Below are positions 1 through 7,874 of a DNA stretch of 64,000 bases, piece by piece. The first letter of the stretch is position 1. Each line of letters begins with the position of its first letter. The DNA comes from Planctomyces sp. SH-PL62. GTDB lineage: Bacteria; Planctomycetota; Planctomycetia; Planctomycetales; Planctomycetaceae. Location of the stretch: assembly GCA_945893075.1 (NCBI GenBank), contig CAMDDX010000002.1, forward strand, positions 24,341-88,340. Direction: 5' to 3'. A model generated the notes under the pieces. It saw only the letters and a list, made by a program, of their open reading frames with translations. It was not told where the DNA came from and searched no databases. Both the position numbers and the translations under genes were made by a program.

Positions 1-2
1 AC

Positions 3-596
3 TTCAGCCAAGCCAACTTCGAGATCGCCAAAGCCGTCAACGGCAACCCCAACGACGGCAATAAAGGCTGGGCCATCTCGCCCGCTTACGGCGTGACTCA
101 CTGGGCCACGTTCGAGTGCAAGCAAGCGATCAACATCGAAGGTGGGACGCAATTGAAGATCGTGATGCACCACAAGTTTACTCAGCCGGATTATGTGCTG
201 GGCCGCTTCCGTATTTCGGTGGCCATCGACAAGACCGACGTCGGCCTGACGCTCGCCGACGACTACAAAGCGATCGTCGCGACACCCGCCGCTCAGCGAA
301 CGGCACCGCAGGCAGCTTTTCTGGCCAAACACTTCAAGGCGGTCGATCAGGAATTCGTCAACCTGCAAGCCGCCTTGGGAGTCGCCAATCAACCGCTACC
401 GGTCGACCCGAAACTGGTCGAACTGCAAGGCAAATTGGAACTTGTCAGCCAGCCCATCCCCCCGGATGGCCGACTACTCCAACTGCAAGCTGACACGAAA
501 AACAGCGAAAGCCAACTCGGCAACAAACGTCTGACCGCCGCACAAGACGTCGTTTGGGCCTTGATCAACACACCGTCGTTCTTGTTCAATCGGTGA
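3..596 (+). CDS. DUF1553 (PSD1-type) protein, C-terminal part, cut by window edge
   Basis: The frame is open from position 3 to the stop at 594-596, so the 5' part lies outside the window. The visible 197 residues begin with a concanavalin/F5-8-like segment (FSQANFEIAKAVNGN, then a GWAISP block) that is commonly inserted in large planctomycete DUF1549/DUF1553 proteins. They end with ALINTPSFLFNR, the usual C-terminus of PSD1 proteins. These are large secreted proteins of unproven function, often cytochrome-c linked and paired with DUF1501 genes. The DUF1501 gene at 1326 is the expected partner, now separated from it by a toxin-antitoxin pair. Confidence 0.8.
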   Translation, partial: FSQANFEIAKAVNGNPNDGNKGWAISPAYGVTHWATFECKQAINIEGGTQLKIVMHHKFTQPDYVLGRFRISVAIDKTDVGLTLADDYKAIVATPAAQRTAPQAAFLAKHFKAVDQEFVNLQAALGVANQPLPVDPKLVELQGKLELVSQPIPPDGRLLQLQADTKNSESQLGNKRLTAAQDVVWALINTPSFLFNR

Positions 597-633
597 GACG
601 CGATTGGTCGATCTGAGGAATCGAGGTGCCGTC

Positions 634-969
634 ATGGTCACAATGACAAAGACTCCGAAAGCGGCGATCTTGGAAGTAGTTTCCAATCAACCCGACAATG
701 CAACCTGGGATGAACTGCAATACCACATTCAAGTTCGCGAAGGGATCGAGCGTGGTCTTCGGCAAGTCGAGACCGGTGAACATCGAGACGCCGAAGACGT
801 GTTTGATGAGTTGCTGAAAAAGGAAAACTGGTCCGAGTCCGATCATCGGCACTATGACGAAAGTGTTCTCGCTAAGTTGGAACACGCTCACGCCCAAGCC
901 GAAGCCGGAATGTTGTACGATGAGGAGGAAGTCTTCGCCGAGTTGTTGTCGGACGAGGACGTGGCATGA
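634..969 (+). CDS. Antitoxin-like protein with two antitoxin-type repeats
   Basis: 111 residues, acidic. ATG at 634 is preferred over TTG at 604 because a GAGG lies 7 bases upstream. The gene overlaps the ParE-like gene by 4 bases (ATGA), as in a co-translated toxin-antitoxin pair. Two stretches resemble each other: IERGLRQVETGEHRDAEDVF followed by DELLKK, and LEHAHAQAEAGMLYDEEEVF followed by AELL. Each has the helix-Gly-acidic-V-x-x-EL layout seen at the C-terminus of ParD/RelB-like antitoxins, so this may be a fused or internally duplicated antitoxin. It presumably binds and neutralises the next gene product and represses the operon; that role is inferred from context. Confidence 0.65.
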   Translation: MVTMTKTPKAAILEVVSNQPDNATWDELQYHIQVREGIERGLRQVETGEHRDAEDVFDELLKKENWSESDHRHYDESVLAKLEHAHAQAEAGMLYDEEEVFAELLSDEDVA

Positions 970-1262
970 GCCGCAGTCGCTGGACTGAAGACGCGAAGGT
1001 GGACCTCGCCGAGATCAAAGCCCACATCGCCGATGATTCCAGGGAAAACGCGAAAAGGTTCATCAAACGAATTCGAGCGGCTGTCAAAGCCATTCACTTT
1101 CCAGAATCAGGCAGCCGCGTCCTTCAATTTGACAAAGTGGATCTGCGAGAGATTTACGTCGGAAACCATCGCGTGATCTATCGAGTTGTGAAAAATGAGA
1201 TTTGGGTTTACCGAGTGATCCACGGAGCCAGACGGCTCCCGGACTCGCTCGGGCAACTCTAA
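966..1262 (+). CDS. ParE/RelE-superfamily toxin
   Basis: 98 residues with the typical ParE layout: SRWTEDAKVDLAEIKAHIADD at the start (two helices), then VDLREIYVGNHRVIYRVVKN and WVYRVIHGARRLP (beta strands with the conserved R-x-IY and final arginines). Family members are gyrase-directed (ParE) or ribosome-dependent mRNA cleaving (RelE) toxins; the IHGARRLP ending favours the ParE side. It is translationally coupled to the antitoxin-like gene at 634. The module sits in the gap between a DUF1553 gene and a DUF1501 gene. Confidence 0.8.
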   Translation: MSRSRWTEDAKVDLAEIKAHIADDSRENAKRFIKRIRAAVKAIHFPESGSRVLQFDKVDLREIYVGNHRVIYRVVKNEIWVYRVIHGARRLPDSLGQL

Positions 1263-1325
1263 GAGAATTTGAATCGTTCAAGCCCTTTCGAATGGTGGTC
1301 AGCATTTTCTTCAAAGGAAACAAAC

Positions 1326-2795
1326 ATGCTTTCTCTTCTTGGTCAACGTGCGAAAGATTTCTGTGATCGCCGACAAGGGATGTCTCGCCGCGACGTTTTG
1401 CGAGTCGGTGGCAGCGGGATGTTCGGGCTGACGCTCGGCTCGATACTGAAGATGCAGGCGCAGGCTGAAGAGACCAAGATCACTGGTGGGCCGGGTTGGG
1501 GAAAAGCCAAGAGCGTCGTGCTCATCTACCTGCAAGGTGGGCCTTCACATTTGGACCTGTGGGATCCAAAACCGGATGCTCCGGACAATGTGAAGAGTAT
1601 CTTCCAGCCGATCGACACCAAGCTGCCCGGCGTGAACTTCACCGAGATTCTGCCGAAGCTCGCGCAGATCAACGACAAGTTCACGATGATCCGCTCGCTG
1701 GGCTACACGCCCAACGGGTTGTTCAATCACACGGCCGCCATCTATCAGATGATGACCGGCTACACGACCGACAAGGTCAGCGCGTCGGGACAATTGGAGC
1801 CCCCAAGCCCGAAGGACTTCCCGAACTTCGGCTCGAACATCATCCGCCTCAAGCCGCCGACCGAACCGATGCTGCCGTTCGTGATGCTGCCTCGACCGCT
1901 GCAAGAGAGCAACGTCGTCGGCAAGGGAGGCACCGCCGGATTCCTCGGCAAAGCCTTCGACCCGTACACGCTCTACCCAGAGGGTGACGATCTCGACATG
2001 AACAAGATGGAGAAGATTAAGGTCGATGATTTGCAGCTTCGTCCGGAGGTCTTCTCCGTTCGACTCGAACGCCGCGCGCGTTTGCGTGACACGATCAACG
2101 CCAGCATGAAGTCGATCGACGCGGCGGTGAAGGACTACAACCTCGACGCCTACTACGACCAAGCCCTGCGATTGATCGTCTCCGGCCGCGCCCGCGAAGC
2201 GTTCAATCTGAGCGCCGAGAATCCGGAAACGCGAGCACGCTATGGCCGCACGACGTTCGGCCAGAGCTTGCTGCTGGCACGTCGCTTGGTGGAAGCCGGC
2301 ACGCGCGTTGTGGAAGTCGTATGGCCGAAGGTCGCCAACAGTGACAATCACTCGTGGGACCATCACGCCGGTTTGCCCGATCGTATGAAGAAGCAGTCGG
2401 GTCCGATGCTCGATACCGGATTGTCGGCGTTCCTCAGTGATCTCGATGAACGCGGGATGTTGGAAGAGACCCTCGTGCTGTGCGTCGGCGAGTTCGGCCG
2501 CAGCCCGAACCGCGGAGTCAGCACCTCCGGCAACAGCAACACCGCCGATGGCCGCGATCACTGGCCGTACTGCTACACCTGCGTCATGGCCGGTGCCGGT
2601 GTGAAGCGCGGAGTCGTCTACGGCAAGAGCGACAAGACCGCTTCCAGCCAACTCGAAAACCCGGTCCATCCGATCGAGTTGCTGGCGTCGATCTACCACT
2701 CCTTCGGAATTCACCCGGAGACGATCGTCTATAACCACCTGAACCAACCGCGCGAGTTGGTAAAGGCTCAGGCTGTGACAAGCTTGTTCGCGTAA
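1326..2795 (+). CDS. DUF1501 family twin-arginine secreted protein
   Basis: 489 residues. ATG at 1326 is chosen over an upstream TTG (1269) because AAGGA lies just before it and a twin-arginine signal (R21-R22, [12 protein letters not shown]) follows at the right distance. The mature part has the DUF1501 signature: [16 protein letters not shown] near residue 60, repeated D/H-rich segments ([16 protein letters not shown]) and VGEFGRSPN with GRDHWPYC near the C-terminus. DUF1501 belongs to the alkaline phosphatase/sulfatase-like fold group. It is exported folded by Tat and usually partners DUF1549/DUF1553 proteins such as the one at the window start; the substrate is unknown. Confidence 0.9.
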   Translation: MLSLLGQRAKDFCDRRQGMSRRDVLRVGGSGMFGLTLGSILKMQAQAEETKITGGPGWGKAKSVVLIYLQGGPSHLDLWDPKPDAPDNVKSIFQPIDTKLPGVNFTEILPKLAQINDKFTMIRSLGYTPNGLFNHTAAIYQMMTGYTTDKVSASGQLEPPSPKDFPNFGSNIIRLKPPTEPMLPFVMLPRPLQESNVVGKGGTAGFLGKAFDPYTLYPEGDDLDMNKMEKIKVDDLQLRPEVFSVRLERRARLRDTINASMKSIDAAVKDYNLDAYYDQALRLIVSGRAREAFNLSAENPETRARYGRTTFGQSLLLARRLVEAGTRVVEVVWPKVANSDNHSWDHHAGLPDRMKKQSGPMLDTGLSAFLSDLDERGMLEETLVLCVGEFGRSPNRGVSTSGNSNTADGRDHWPYCYTCVMAGAGVKRGVVYGKSDKTASSQLENPVHPIELLASIYHSFGIHPETIVYNHLNQPRELVKAQAVTSLFA

Positions 2796-2812
2796 TGAAT
2801 CCAGTTCGTACC

Positions 2813-2858
2813 GGATCGGCGTCGCTCGGCGACGCCGATCCGAGTTGCGAAGCAACTC
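2813..2858. repeat. Two adjacent perfect hairpins
   Basis: GGATCGGCGTCGC (2813-2825) pairs with its exact complement at 2829-2841 across a 3-base loop. GAGTTGC (2842-2848) pairs with 2852-2858. The pair directly follows the DUF1501 stop and lacks a T-run. It may act as a transcription or mRNA-stability structure, but its form matches the dispersed palindromes seen elsewhere in the window. Confidence 0.7.
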
Positions 2859-2876
2859 GGCCACAGGGGATTCATC

Positions 2877-3308
2877 ATGGAGCCAACAATGGGACGAGTG
2901 ACGACCCCCGCGCTGATCGAGAATCTGGAAGACCTCTGGATGGCGAATCGCGGGTTGCAAACGAGCGAATCCGTCCGCCGAGTCCAAGTCGAAGACGCGT
3001 TGGTGGATACCGGCGCAATGATTCTGTCGTTGCCCACCAATCTCATTCAGCAACTCGGATTGAAGTCCACCGGTCAGAAGCGGACGATGACAGCGGGTGG
3101 TCCACGCACGACTTCGGTGTATCAGGCCGTCAAGCTGACCGTGCAAGATCGTGATTGCACGGTCGATGTCTTGGAAGTCCCCGATGCAGTCCCGGTTCTC
3201 ATTGGACAAGTGCCGCTCGAAATCTTGGACTTTGTGATTGATATGCCGAACCGCCGGTTGATCGGCAACCCAGCACACGGCGGTCAGCAGATGTTTGAAA
3301 TGTATTGA
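2877..3308 (+). CDS. Retropepsin-like aspartic protease (clan AA) domain protein
   Basis: 143 residues. ATG at 2877 has AGGGG 7 bases upstream; a second ATG at 2889 (MGRVTTPALIENLEDLW) gives the start most like the family. The single-domain retroviral-type aspartyl protease motif is ALVDTGAMILSLP (Asp-Thr-Gly-Ala), followed by a beta-rich region and VPVLIGQVPLEILDFVID, matching the second conserved block (hydrophobic-IG-x-x-x-L-E). Such proteins act as homodimers. Their targets in planctomycetes are unknown, and no signal peptide or membrane segment is seen. A related gene lies at 53514. Placement between DUF1501 and speA suggests no obvious pathway. Confidence 0.75.
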   Translation: MEPTMGRVTTPALIENLEDLWMANRGLQTSESVRRVQVEDALVDTGAMILSLPTNLIQQLGLKSTGQKRTMTAGGPRTTSVYQAVKLTVQDRDCTVDVLEVPDAVPVLIGQVPLEILDFVIDMPNRRLIGNPAHGGQQMFEMY

Positions 3309-3386
3309 GCCGCTTTCGTGGCCACCGCTAGAACCCCGCGAGTTCCTGGCAACATCGACTCGACTTGCATCACAAGGGTCTGCGGA

Positions 3387-5288
3387 ATGAACTCCTCCAC
3401 GTTCGACGACGTTCTGCGCATTTATGGTCTGGAAAATTGGGGAGCGGGCTACTTCTCGATCAATCGCAGCGGCCATTTGGCGGTCCACCCAGAGAAGGGG
3501 GACGCTCGCGCGGCGGACGTCTATGAACTGGTGCGCGAACTGATCGATCAGCGAAAGCTCGCGCCGCCGTTTCTGCTCCGGTTTCCGCAGATCCTGGGGG
3601 CTCAGTTGCAACGGCTGTGCTTAGCCTACGAGTCTGCGGCGAAACAGTTCGAGTACACCGGCGGGCACTTCCCGGTCTTTCCGATGAAGGTCAATCCGCG
3701 CCGCGAAGTGGTTGAGGAATTCCTGCGTGAAGGCAAGCGGCAGGCCGTCGGCGTCGAGTGTGGATCGAAGGCGGAGTTGTACGCCGCGTTGTCGCTCGAA
3801 CAGCCGGCAGACAGTTTGCTAGTTTGCAACGGCTTCAAGGACGAAACGTTTTTACGGCTGGCGTTGCTCGGTGTGCAGTCGGGCAAGCGTGTCGTCATCG
3901 TGATCGAGAAGCTCAACGAACTGAAGCTGGCGTTGAAGCTCGCCGAAGAAACCGGTGCGCTGCCGTGGATCGGGTTGCGAGCCAAGCTGTACTCGAAAGG
4001 CTCCGGCAAGTGGGCGTCGTCCGGTGGCGAGTCGGCGAAGTTCGGGCTGACGACTTCGGAAATCCTCGAATGCGTGCGGCTGCTGCGAGTGGCCAACAAG
4101 ATCGGCTCGCTCAAGCTGCTGCACTTTCACATCGGCTCGCAAATCACCGACGTGAAGCGCGTGAAGAACGCGATGAAAGAGGCGGCTCGCGTGTACGCCA
4201 AGATTCGGCAGATGCAGATCGAGGTCGAATACCTCGACATCGGCGGCGGGTTGGGAGTCGATTACGACGGCTCGAAGACGACATTTGAAGGCTCGGTCAA
4301 TTACTCGGTCGAGGAGTTCGCCAACAACGTCGTCTACACGATCAAGTCGGTCTGCGACGACGAGCAGGTGCCGCACCCGCACCTCGTCACCGAAAGCGGC
4401 CGAGTGATGACGGCATATCACACGCTGTTCGTCACGGAGATCCGCGACGAGATCGAAACCTTCGCCGACGACATTCCGATGGCCGCCGTCGATGACGACG
4501 ATCCGCAGGTCATCTACGAACTCAAGTCGCTGCTCGACGGCGTCAACAGCAAAAACTATCGCGAGTACTACCACGACGCGCTCGACCAGAAGGACGAGTT
4601 GCACACGCAATTCAACCTCGGCCTCGTCAGCCTGGAAGACCGTGCGAAGGGGGAAGTGCTGTTCTGGGAGATTTGTGCCAAGGCTTCGCAACTGGCCCAT
4701 CAGACGGACGCCGACGAGCCGGAGTTCGACGAACTCAAACGCATTCTCGCAGCAAAATATCTCTGCAACTTCTCGGTCTTTCGTTCGGCTCCCGATTCGT
4801 TTGCGATCAATCAGCTCTTCCCGATCATGCCGATTCACCGACTGAACGAACTCCCGACCGACTTCGCCACGCTGGCTGATGTGACCTGCGATTCCGACGG
4901 TTGTATTGATCGCTTTGTCGATCTCAAGGATGTGAAGCAGGTGCTGGAGTTGCACAAGTTCGACGATCAGCAGCCGTACTTCGTCGCGCTGTTCCTGACC
5001 GGCGCGTATCAAGAGGTCATGGGGAGCTTTCACAACCTGTTCGGTCTTCCGACGGAAGCTCAGGTCGTCATCGACACCGGCGGGAGCTATCACATCACGA
5101 AGCTGATCAACGGCAGCCGCGTATCCGACATGCTCAGCTTCGCGAAGTATGACAAGCAGCAGTGTCTCGAAAACTTTCAGAGGCAGATCACGGCGCAAGT
5201 CGCCGGTGGTCGGCTCGACCAAACGCACGCCGAGTCCGCCGTGAAGCATTACGAGCAAGCGGTCAACGGCTCGACGTATTTGGAATAA
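3387..5288 (+). CDS. speA: Biosynthetic arginine decarboxylase
   Basis: 633 residues, close to the E. coli SpeA length. It converts arginine to agmatine, the first step of putrescine synthesis, with pyridoxal phosphate held by K101 in FPVFPMKVNPRR. Other family blocks are visible: VGVECGSKAEL, LLHFHIGSQITDV, DIGGGLGVDYDGS and HLVTESGRVM. ATG at 3387 is preferred over an upstream GTG (3318) because MNSSTFDDVLRIYGLENWGAGYF aligns with family N-termini. The agmatinase gene 114 bases downstream completes the pathway. Confidence 0.95.
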   Translation: MNSSTFDDVLRIYGLENWGAGYFSINRSGHLAVHPEKGDARAADVYELVRELIDQRKLAPPFLLRFPQILGAQLQRLCLAYESAAKQFEYTGGHFPVFPMKVNPRREVVEEFLREGKRQAVGVECGSKAELYAALSLEQPADSLLVCNGFKDETFLRLALLGVQSGKRVVIVIEKLNELKLALKLAEETGALPWIGLRAKLYSKGSGKWASSGGESAKFGLTTSEILECVRLLRVANKIGSLKLLHFHIGSQITDVKRVKNAMKEAARVYAKIRQMQIEVEYLDIGGGLGVDYDGSKTTFEGSVNYSVEEFANNVVYTIKSVCDDEQVPHPHLVTESGRVMTAYHTLFVTEIRDEIETFADDIPMAAVDDDDPQVIYELKSLLDGVNSKNYREYYHDALDQKDELHTQFNLGLVSLEDRAKGEVLFWEICAKASQLAHQTDADEPEFDELKRILAAKYLCNFSVFRSAPDSFAINQLFPIMPIHRLNELPTDFATLADVTCDSDGCIDRFVDLKDVKQVLELHKFDDQQPYFVALFLTGAYQEVMGSFHNLFGLPTEAQVVIDTGGSYHITKLINGSRVSDMLSFAKYDKQQCLENFQRQITAQVAGGRLDQTHAESAVKHYEQAVNGSTYLE

Positions 5289-5289
5289 C

Positions 5290-5377
5290 GGGGTCGGGAG
5301 TCTTTTTCAGGTCGGCGTCAAAGAGCTTTCGGAGGTCAACCGGTAACATCGCCGACCTGAAAAAGACTCCGGACCCC
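5290..5377. repeat. Inverted repeat, GGGGTCGG...TTTTTC family (copy 1 of 2)
   Basis: A 27-base arm at 5290-5316 pairs with 5351-5377 with one mismatch. It sits between speA and agmatinase, immediately after the speA stop. The outer part of each arm (GGGGTCGGG, then a run of T) is shared with the palindrome at 31484-31583, while the inner sequence differs. Confidence 0.85.
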
Positions 5378-5402
5378 TTCGCGCGTTTTCGAATTCGCCG
5401 AC

Positions 5403-6335
5403 ATGACCACGACCGGTTCGCCATTCTCTGCTCAGCCATATCAAGGGATCGCGACGTTCGGCCGCCGGCCGCAGACGCGCGAGTTGTCTGGCGTCGATGT
5501 CGCGATCCTCGGCGTGCCGTACGACAGCTCGACGTCGTATCGCAGCGGAGCACGCTTTGGGCCGCGAGCGATTCGTGAGCAATCGCTGTTGCTGTGGGGC
5601 TACAACAACGCGCAGCAGGTCGCACCATTCGAGGTGCTCAACGTCGTCGATTACGGCGACGTCGATGTCGTGCCGGTGGACATCACGGCCACTCATCGTG
5701 CGATCGAACAAACTGCGGCGACAATCCTGCAAGCCGGTACGCGACTCATTACGCTCGGCGGCGACCATTCCATCAGCCTGCCGTTGCTGCGAGCTCATCA
5801 CGAACGTCACGGCCCGCTGGCCGTCGTCCACTTCGACGCCCACCCCGATACGTGGGACGAAGAATATCCGTCGTTCAAATACAGCCACGGAACGCCGTTT
5901 CGCCGTGCGATCGAAGAGCAACTGATCGACACACAGGCGTATCTGCAAATCGGCATTCGTGGGCCGACTGGCGGGCCACAGGACTATGCGGATGCGCGTC
6001 AGCTCGGTGCCCGCATGATGACGTTCGACGAAGTGACCGATTTGGGATTGCCCGCCGTGTTGACCGAAGTGCGGCAGCGCGTGGGCGGTCGTCCGTTGTA
6101 CGTCACGCTGGACATCGACGCCGTCGATCCCGCGTTCGCCCCCGGTACGGGGACTCCGGAAGTTGGCGGCTTCACGAGTCACCAGATGCTGCGATTGCTG
6201 CGAGGATTGTCCGGTTTGAACCTCGTCGGAGCGGATCTCGTCGAAGTTGCTCCGCCGTACGATCCTCAACAGATCACGGCGATTCTGGCGGCGAATCTCG
6301 TCTTCGAGTTGCTGTCGATGATGGCGACAAAGTAG
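5403..6335 (+). CDS. speB: Agmatinase (arginase/agmatinase/formiminoglutamase family)
   Basis: 310 residues. It is expected to hydrolyse agmatine to putrescine and urea with two Mn ions. All metal-ligand motifs are present: GGDHS (D121, H122), FDAHPD (D145, H147, D149) and LDIDAVDP (D237, D239), with SHGTPFRRA at 161-169 as the family His block. The preceding speA gene makes agmatinase more likely than arginase or guanidinobutyrase, though the substrate cannot be fixed from sequence alone. The coding region starts inside the downstream flank of the inverted repeat. Confidence 0.88.
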   Translation: MTTTGSPFSAQPYQGIATFGRRPQTRELSGVDVAILGVPYDSSTSYRSGARFGPRAIREQSLLLWGYNNAQQVAPFEVLNVVDYGDVDVVPVDITATHRAIEQTAATILQAGTRLITLGGDHSISLPLLRAHHERHGPLAVVHFDAHPDTWDEEYPSFKYSHGTPFRRAIEEQLIDTQAYLQIGIRGPTGGPQDYADARQLGARMMTFDEVTDLGLPAVLTEVRQRVGGRPLYVTLDIDAVDPAFAPGTGTPEVGGFTSHQMLRLLRGLSGLNLVGADLVEVAPPYDPQQITAILAANLVFELLSMMATK

Positions 6336-6385
6336 ACCGGTCACTCCGTGACCGGAACGTTCGAGTCACGGAGTGACTCGTCTAC
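6332..6385. repeat. Inverted repeat, GTAGACCGGTCACTCCGTGAC family (copy 1 of 2)
   Basis: The 21-base arms at 6332-6352 and 6365-6385 match at 19 positions. The agmatinase TAG stop lies inside the left arm. A near-identical element is at 55172-55223. Confidence 0.85.
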
Positions 6386-6421
6386 GATGTTCTGCAAACC
6401 CGCCTACAACTTGGAATCGTT

Positions 6422-7321
6422 ATGGAACTCAAGACGTTGGAAATCCACGGACATCAACCGGGACCGAAGCTGTTGATCACGGCGGGCGTACACGGCGATG
6501 AATTCGAGCCGATGGCGGCCGTGCGCCGGTTGATGAAAGAGGTTGATCCGCAACACCTGCGCGGCAAGCTGACGCTGGTGCCGGTCGTCAACGAGTCCGC
6601 ATTTCAAATGAGACGCCGCGCCGGCGAAGACGGAAAGGATCTGGCTCGGACATGCCCCGGCCTTGAAGTCGGCAGCCTCACCGAGCAAGTCGCGTTCGCG
6701 CTTTCACAACTGATCCGGTCGGCGGACTATTACATCGACCTGCACACCGGCGGGACGGCCTACACGGTCTTGCCGCTGAGTGGCTACACGCTGCACGCTG
6801 ATCCGAAGGTATTGGCCGTGCAGCGGCGGATGGCTCAAGTCTTTGGGTTGGATGTCGTGTGGGGCACCGACCCGAACTTGGACGGCCGGTCGCTGTCAGT
6901 CGCTCGCGATGCCAACGTGCCAGCGATCTATTGCGAGTACCTCGGCGGCGGCCGCTGCGATCCGGCGGGCATCGACGCGTATGTGCGCGGCTGCCGCAAC
7001 GTGATGATTGAACTCGGACTGCTTGAGGGCTCACCGGACATCCCGCGTCCGCCGCTGATCGTCGAAGACCATCGACCCGACGCGGGACACATGCAGATCA
7101 ATCACCCGTCGCCGTGCGAGGGGTTCTTCGAGCCTGCTGTTGTGCTTGGCCAACGAATCCGTATCGGCGATCTCATCGGGACTGTGTGCGACGTGCTCGG
7201 AGAACGTGTCGAACGAATTGAGTCCCGCTACACTGGCCTCGTCATCGTGTTGCACACATTCCCAACGGTTGCGAAAGACGATAGCGTGGCGGTGGTGATG
7301 GAAATGGTTGGTTTCAGTTGA
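6422..7321 (+). CDS. Succinylglutamate desuccinylase/aspartoacylase-like zinc deacylase (M14 fold)
   Basis: 299 residues. The zinc ligands of the AstE/AspA group are visible: AGVHGDEFEP (H24, E27) and DYYIDLHTGG (third His near 108). After residue 210 follows the beta-barrel C-terminal domain of the family. These enzymes remove acyl groups from amino acids (succinylglutamate, N-acetylaspartate) or act on peptide-like substrates. No ast operon genes lie nearby, so the substrate is open. The gene is followed closely by a small toxin-antitoxin-like pair. Confidence 0.8.
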   Translation: MELKTLEIHGHQPGPKLLITAGVHGDEFEPMAAVRRLMKEVDPQHLRGKLTLVPVVNESAFQMRRRAGEDGKDLARTCPGLEVGSLTEQVAFALSQLIRSADYYIDLHTGGTAYTVLPLSGYTLHADPKVLAVQRRMAQVFGLDVVWGTDPNLDGRSLSVARDANVPAIYCEYLGGGRCDPAGIDAYVRGCRNVMIELGLLEGSPDIPRPPLIVEDHRPDAGHMQINHPSPCEGFFEPAVVLGQRIRIGDLIGTVCDVLGERVERIESRYTGLVIVLHTFPTVAKDDSVAVVMEMVGFS

Positions 7322-7333
7322 AGGAGTGTGATC

Positions 7334-7564
7334 ATGACTCGAATCGTGGTTGACAAGGAAATGCGTGAGAAGCTGCTGAAATCAAAGACGATTGAATTCG
7401 TCGACGACACCGGCGCGATCCTTGGCGCGTTTATTTCTCGGCAGCCGGTTTCCTATCCGCCCGGCGTGATACCGCCGATCAGTGACGAAGAACGTCAGCG
7501 ATTGCTTGCTGAGCCTGGTATCTACACGACCGAGGAAGTTTTCGAACATTTGCGGAGCTTGTGA
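7334..7564 (+). CDS. Small antitoxin-like protein, pair A
   Basis: 76 residues. ATG at 7334 has AAGGAG 7 bases upstream; GTG at 7328 is also in frame. MTRIVVDKEMREKLLKSKTI is followed by EFVDDTGAILGAF, which matches the protein encoded at 52265-52498 (MTRVLVNPQIRGQL, then LEFVDESGDVLGYY). Both continue with a Pro-rich linker, an acidic (S-D) segment and a C-terminal helix ending in LR. The stop overlaps the next start (TGATG). This is the layout of an antitoxin with an N-terminal DNA-binding or dimerising strand and a C-terminal toxin-wrapping helix. The role is inferred from gene arrangement. Confidence 0.6.
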   Translation: MTRIVVDKEMREKLLKSKTIEFVDDTGAILGAFISRQPVSYPPGVIPPISDEERQRLLAEPGIYTTEEVFEHLRSL

Positions 7565-7821
7565 TGTTCACCGTCACTTGGACGCAATCGGCGGAAGACG
7601 GCCTTGCAATCGTTTGGATGAATGCCAGTTCGTCCGAACGACAGGAAATCACCCGGTATGCAGCGGAACTCATTCGAAACCTTCGTGCTACCGCTGACGC
7701 CATCGGTGAATCCAGAGAAGCAGGTGTCCGAATTCTTGCTGAAACGACACTCGGCCTTGAGTTTCGAGTTTCAGTGCCTGACCGACTCGTCACCGTGTTT
7801 CGAGTTTGGCATATTCAATAA
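7564..7821 (+). CDS. Small RelE/ParE-like protein, pair A
   Basis: 85 residues starting FTVTWTQSAEDGLAIVWMNA, which aligns with FTVIWTPVAERELAELWLAA of the protein at 52005-52268. It ends with a beta-strand block (GLEFRVSVPDRLVTVFRVWHI) where the homologue has GFVFSVSPDDRLVKVVHVVR. Size, N-terminal helix pair and C-terminal strands fit the RelE/ParE fold, though the classic catalytic residues are not obvious. It is translationally coupled to the small gene before it. Confidence 0.6.
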   Translation: MFTVTWTQSAEDGLAIVWMNASSSERQEITRYAAELIRNLRATADAIGESREAGVRILAETTLGLEFRVSVPDRLVTVFRVWHIQ

Positions 7822-7874
7822 GTCAGCAACTCTCCCCGTCTTCATCAACAACCAGGAAGTCGAATACACCCACC

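Noticed and set aside
2813-2858. Rho-independent terminator
   Set aside because: The stems are strong and GC-rich, but no T-run follows, so a terminator call is not supported.
1545-3611. A 688-codon open frame on the minus strand opposite the DUF1501 and retropepsin-like genes
   Set aside because: It runs across two well-supported plus-strand genes and their gap, is Arg/His/Gln-rich in the manner of antisense GC-rich DNA, and has no recognisable domain.
3852-5258. A 468-codon minus-strand open frame opposite speA
   Set aside because: It is a shadow of the speA codon pattern with no domain or ribosome-binding site.
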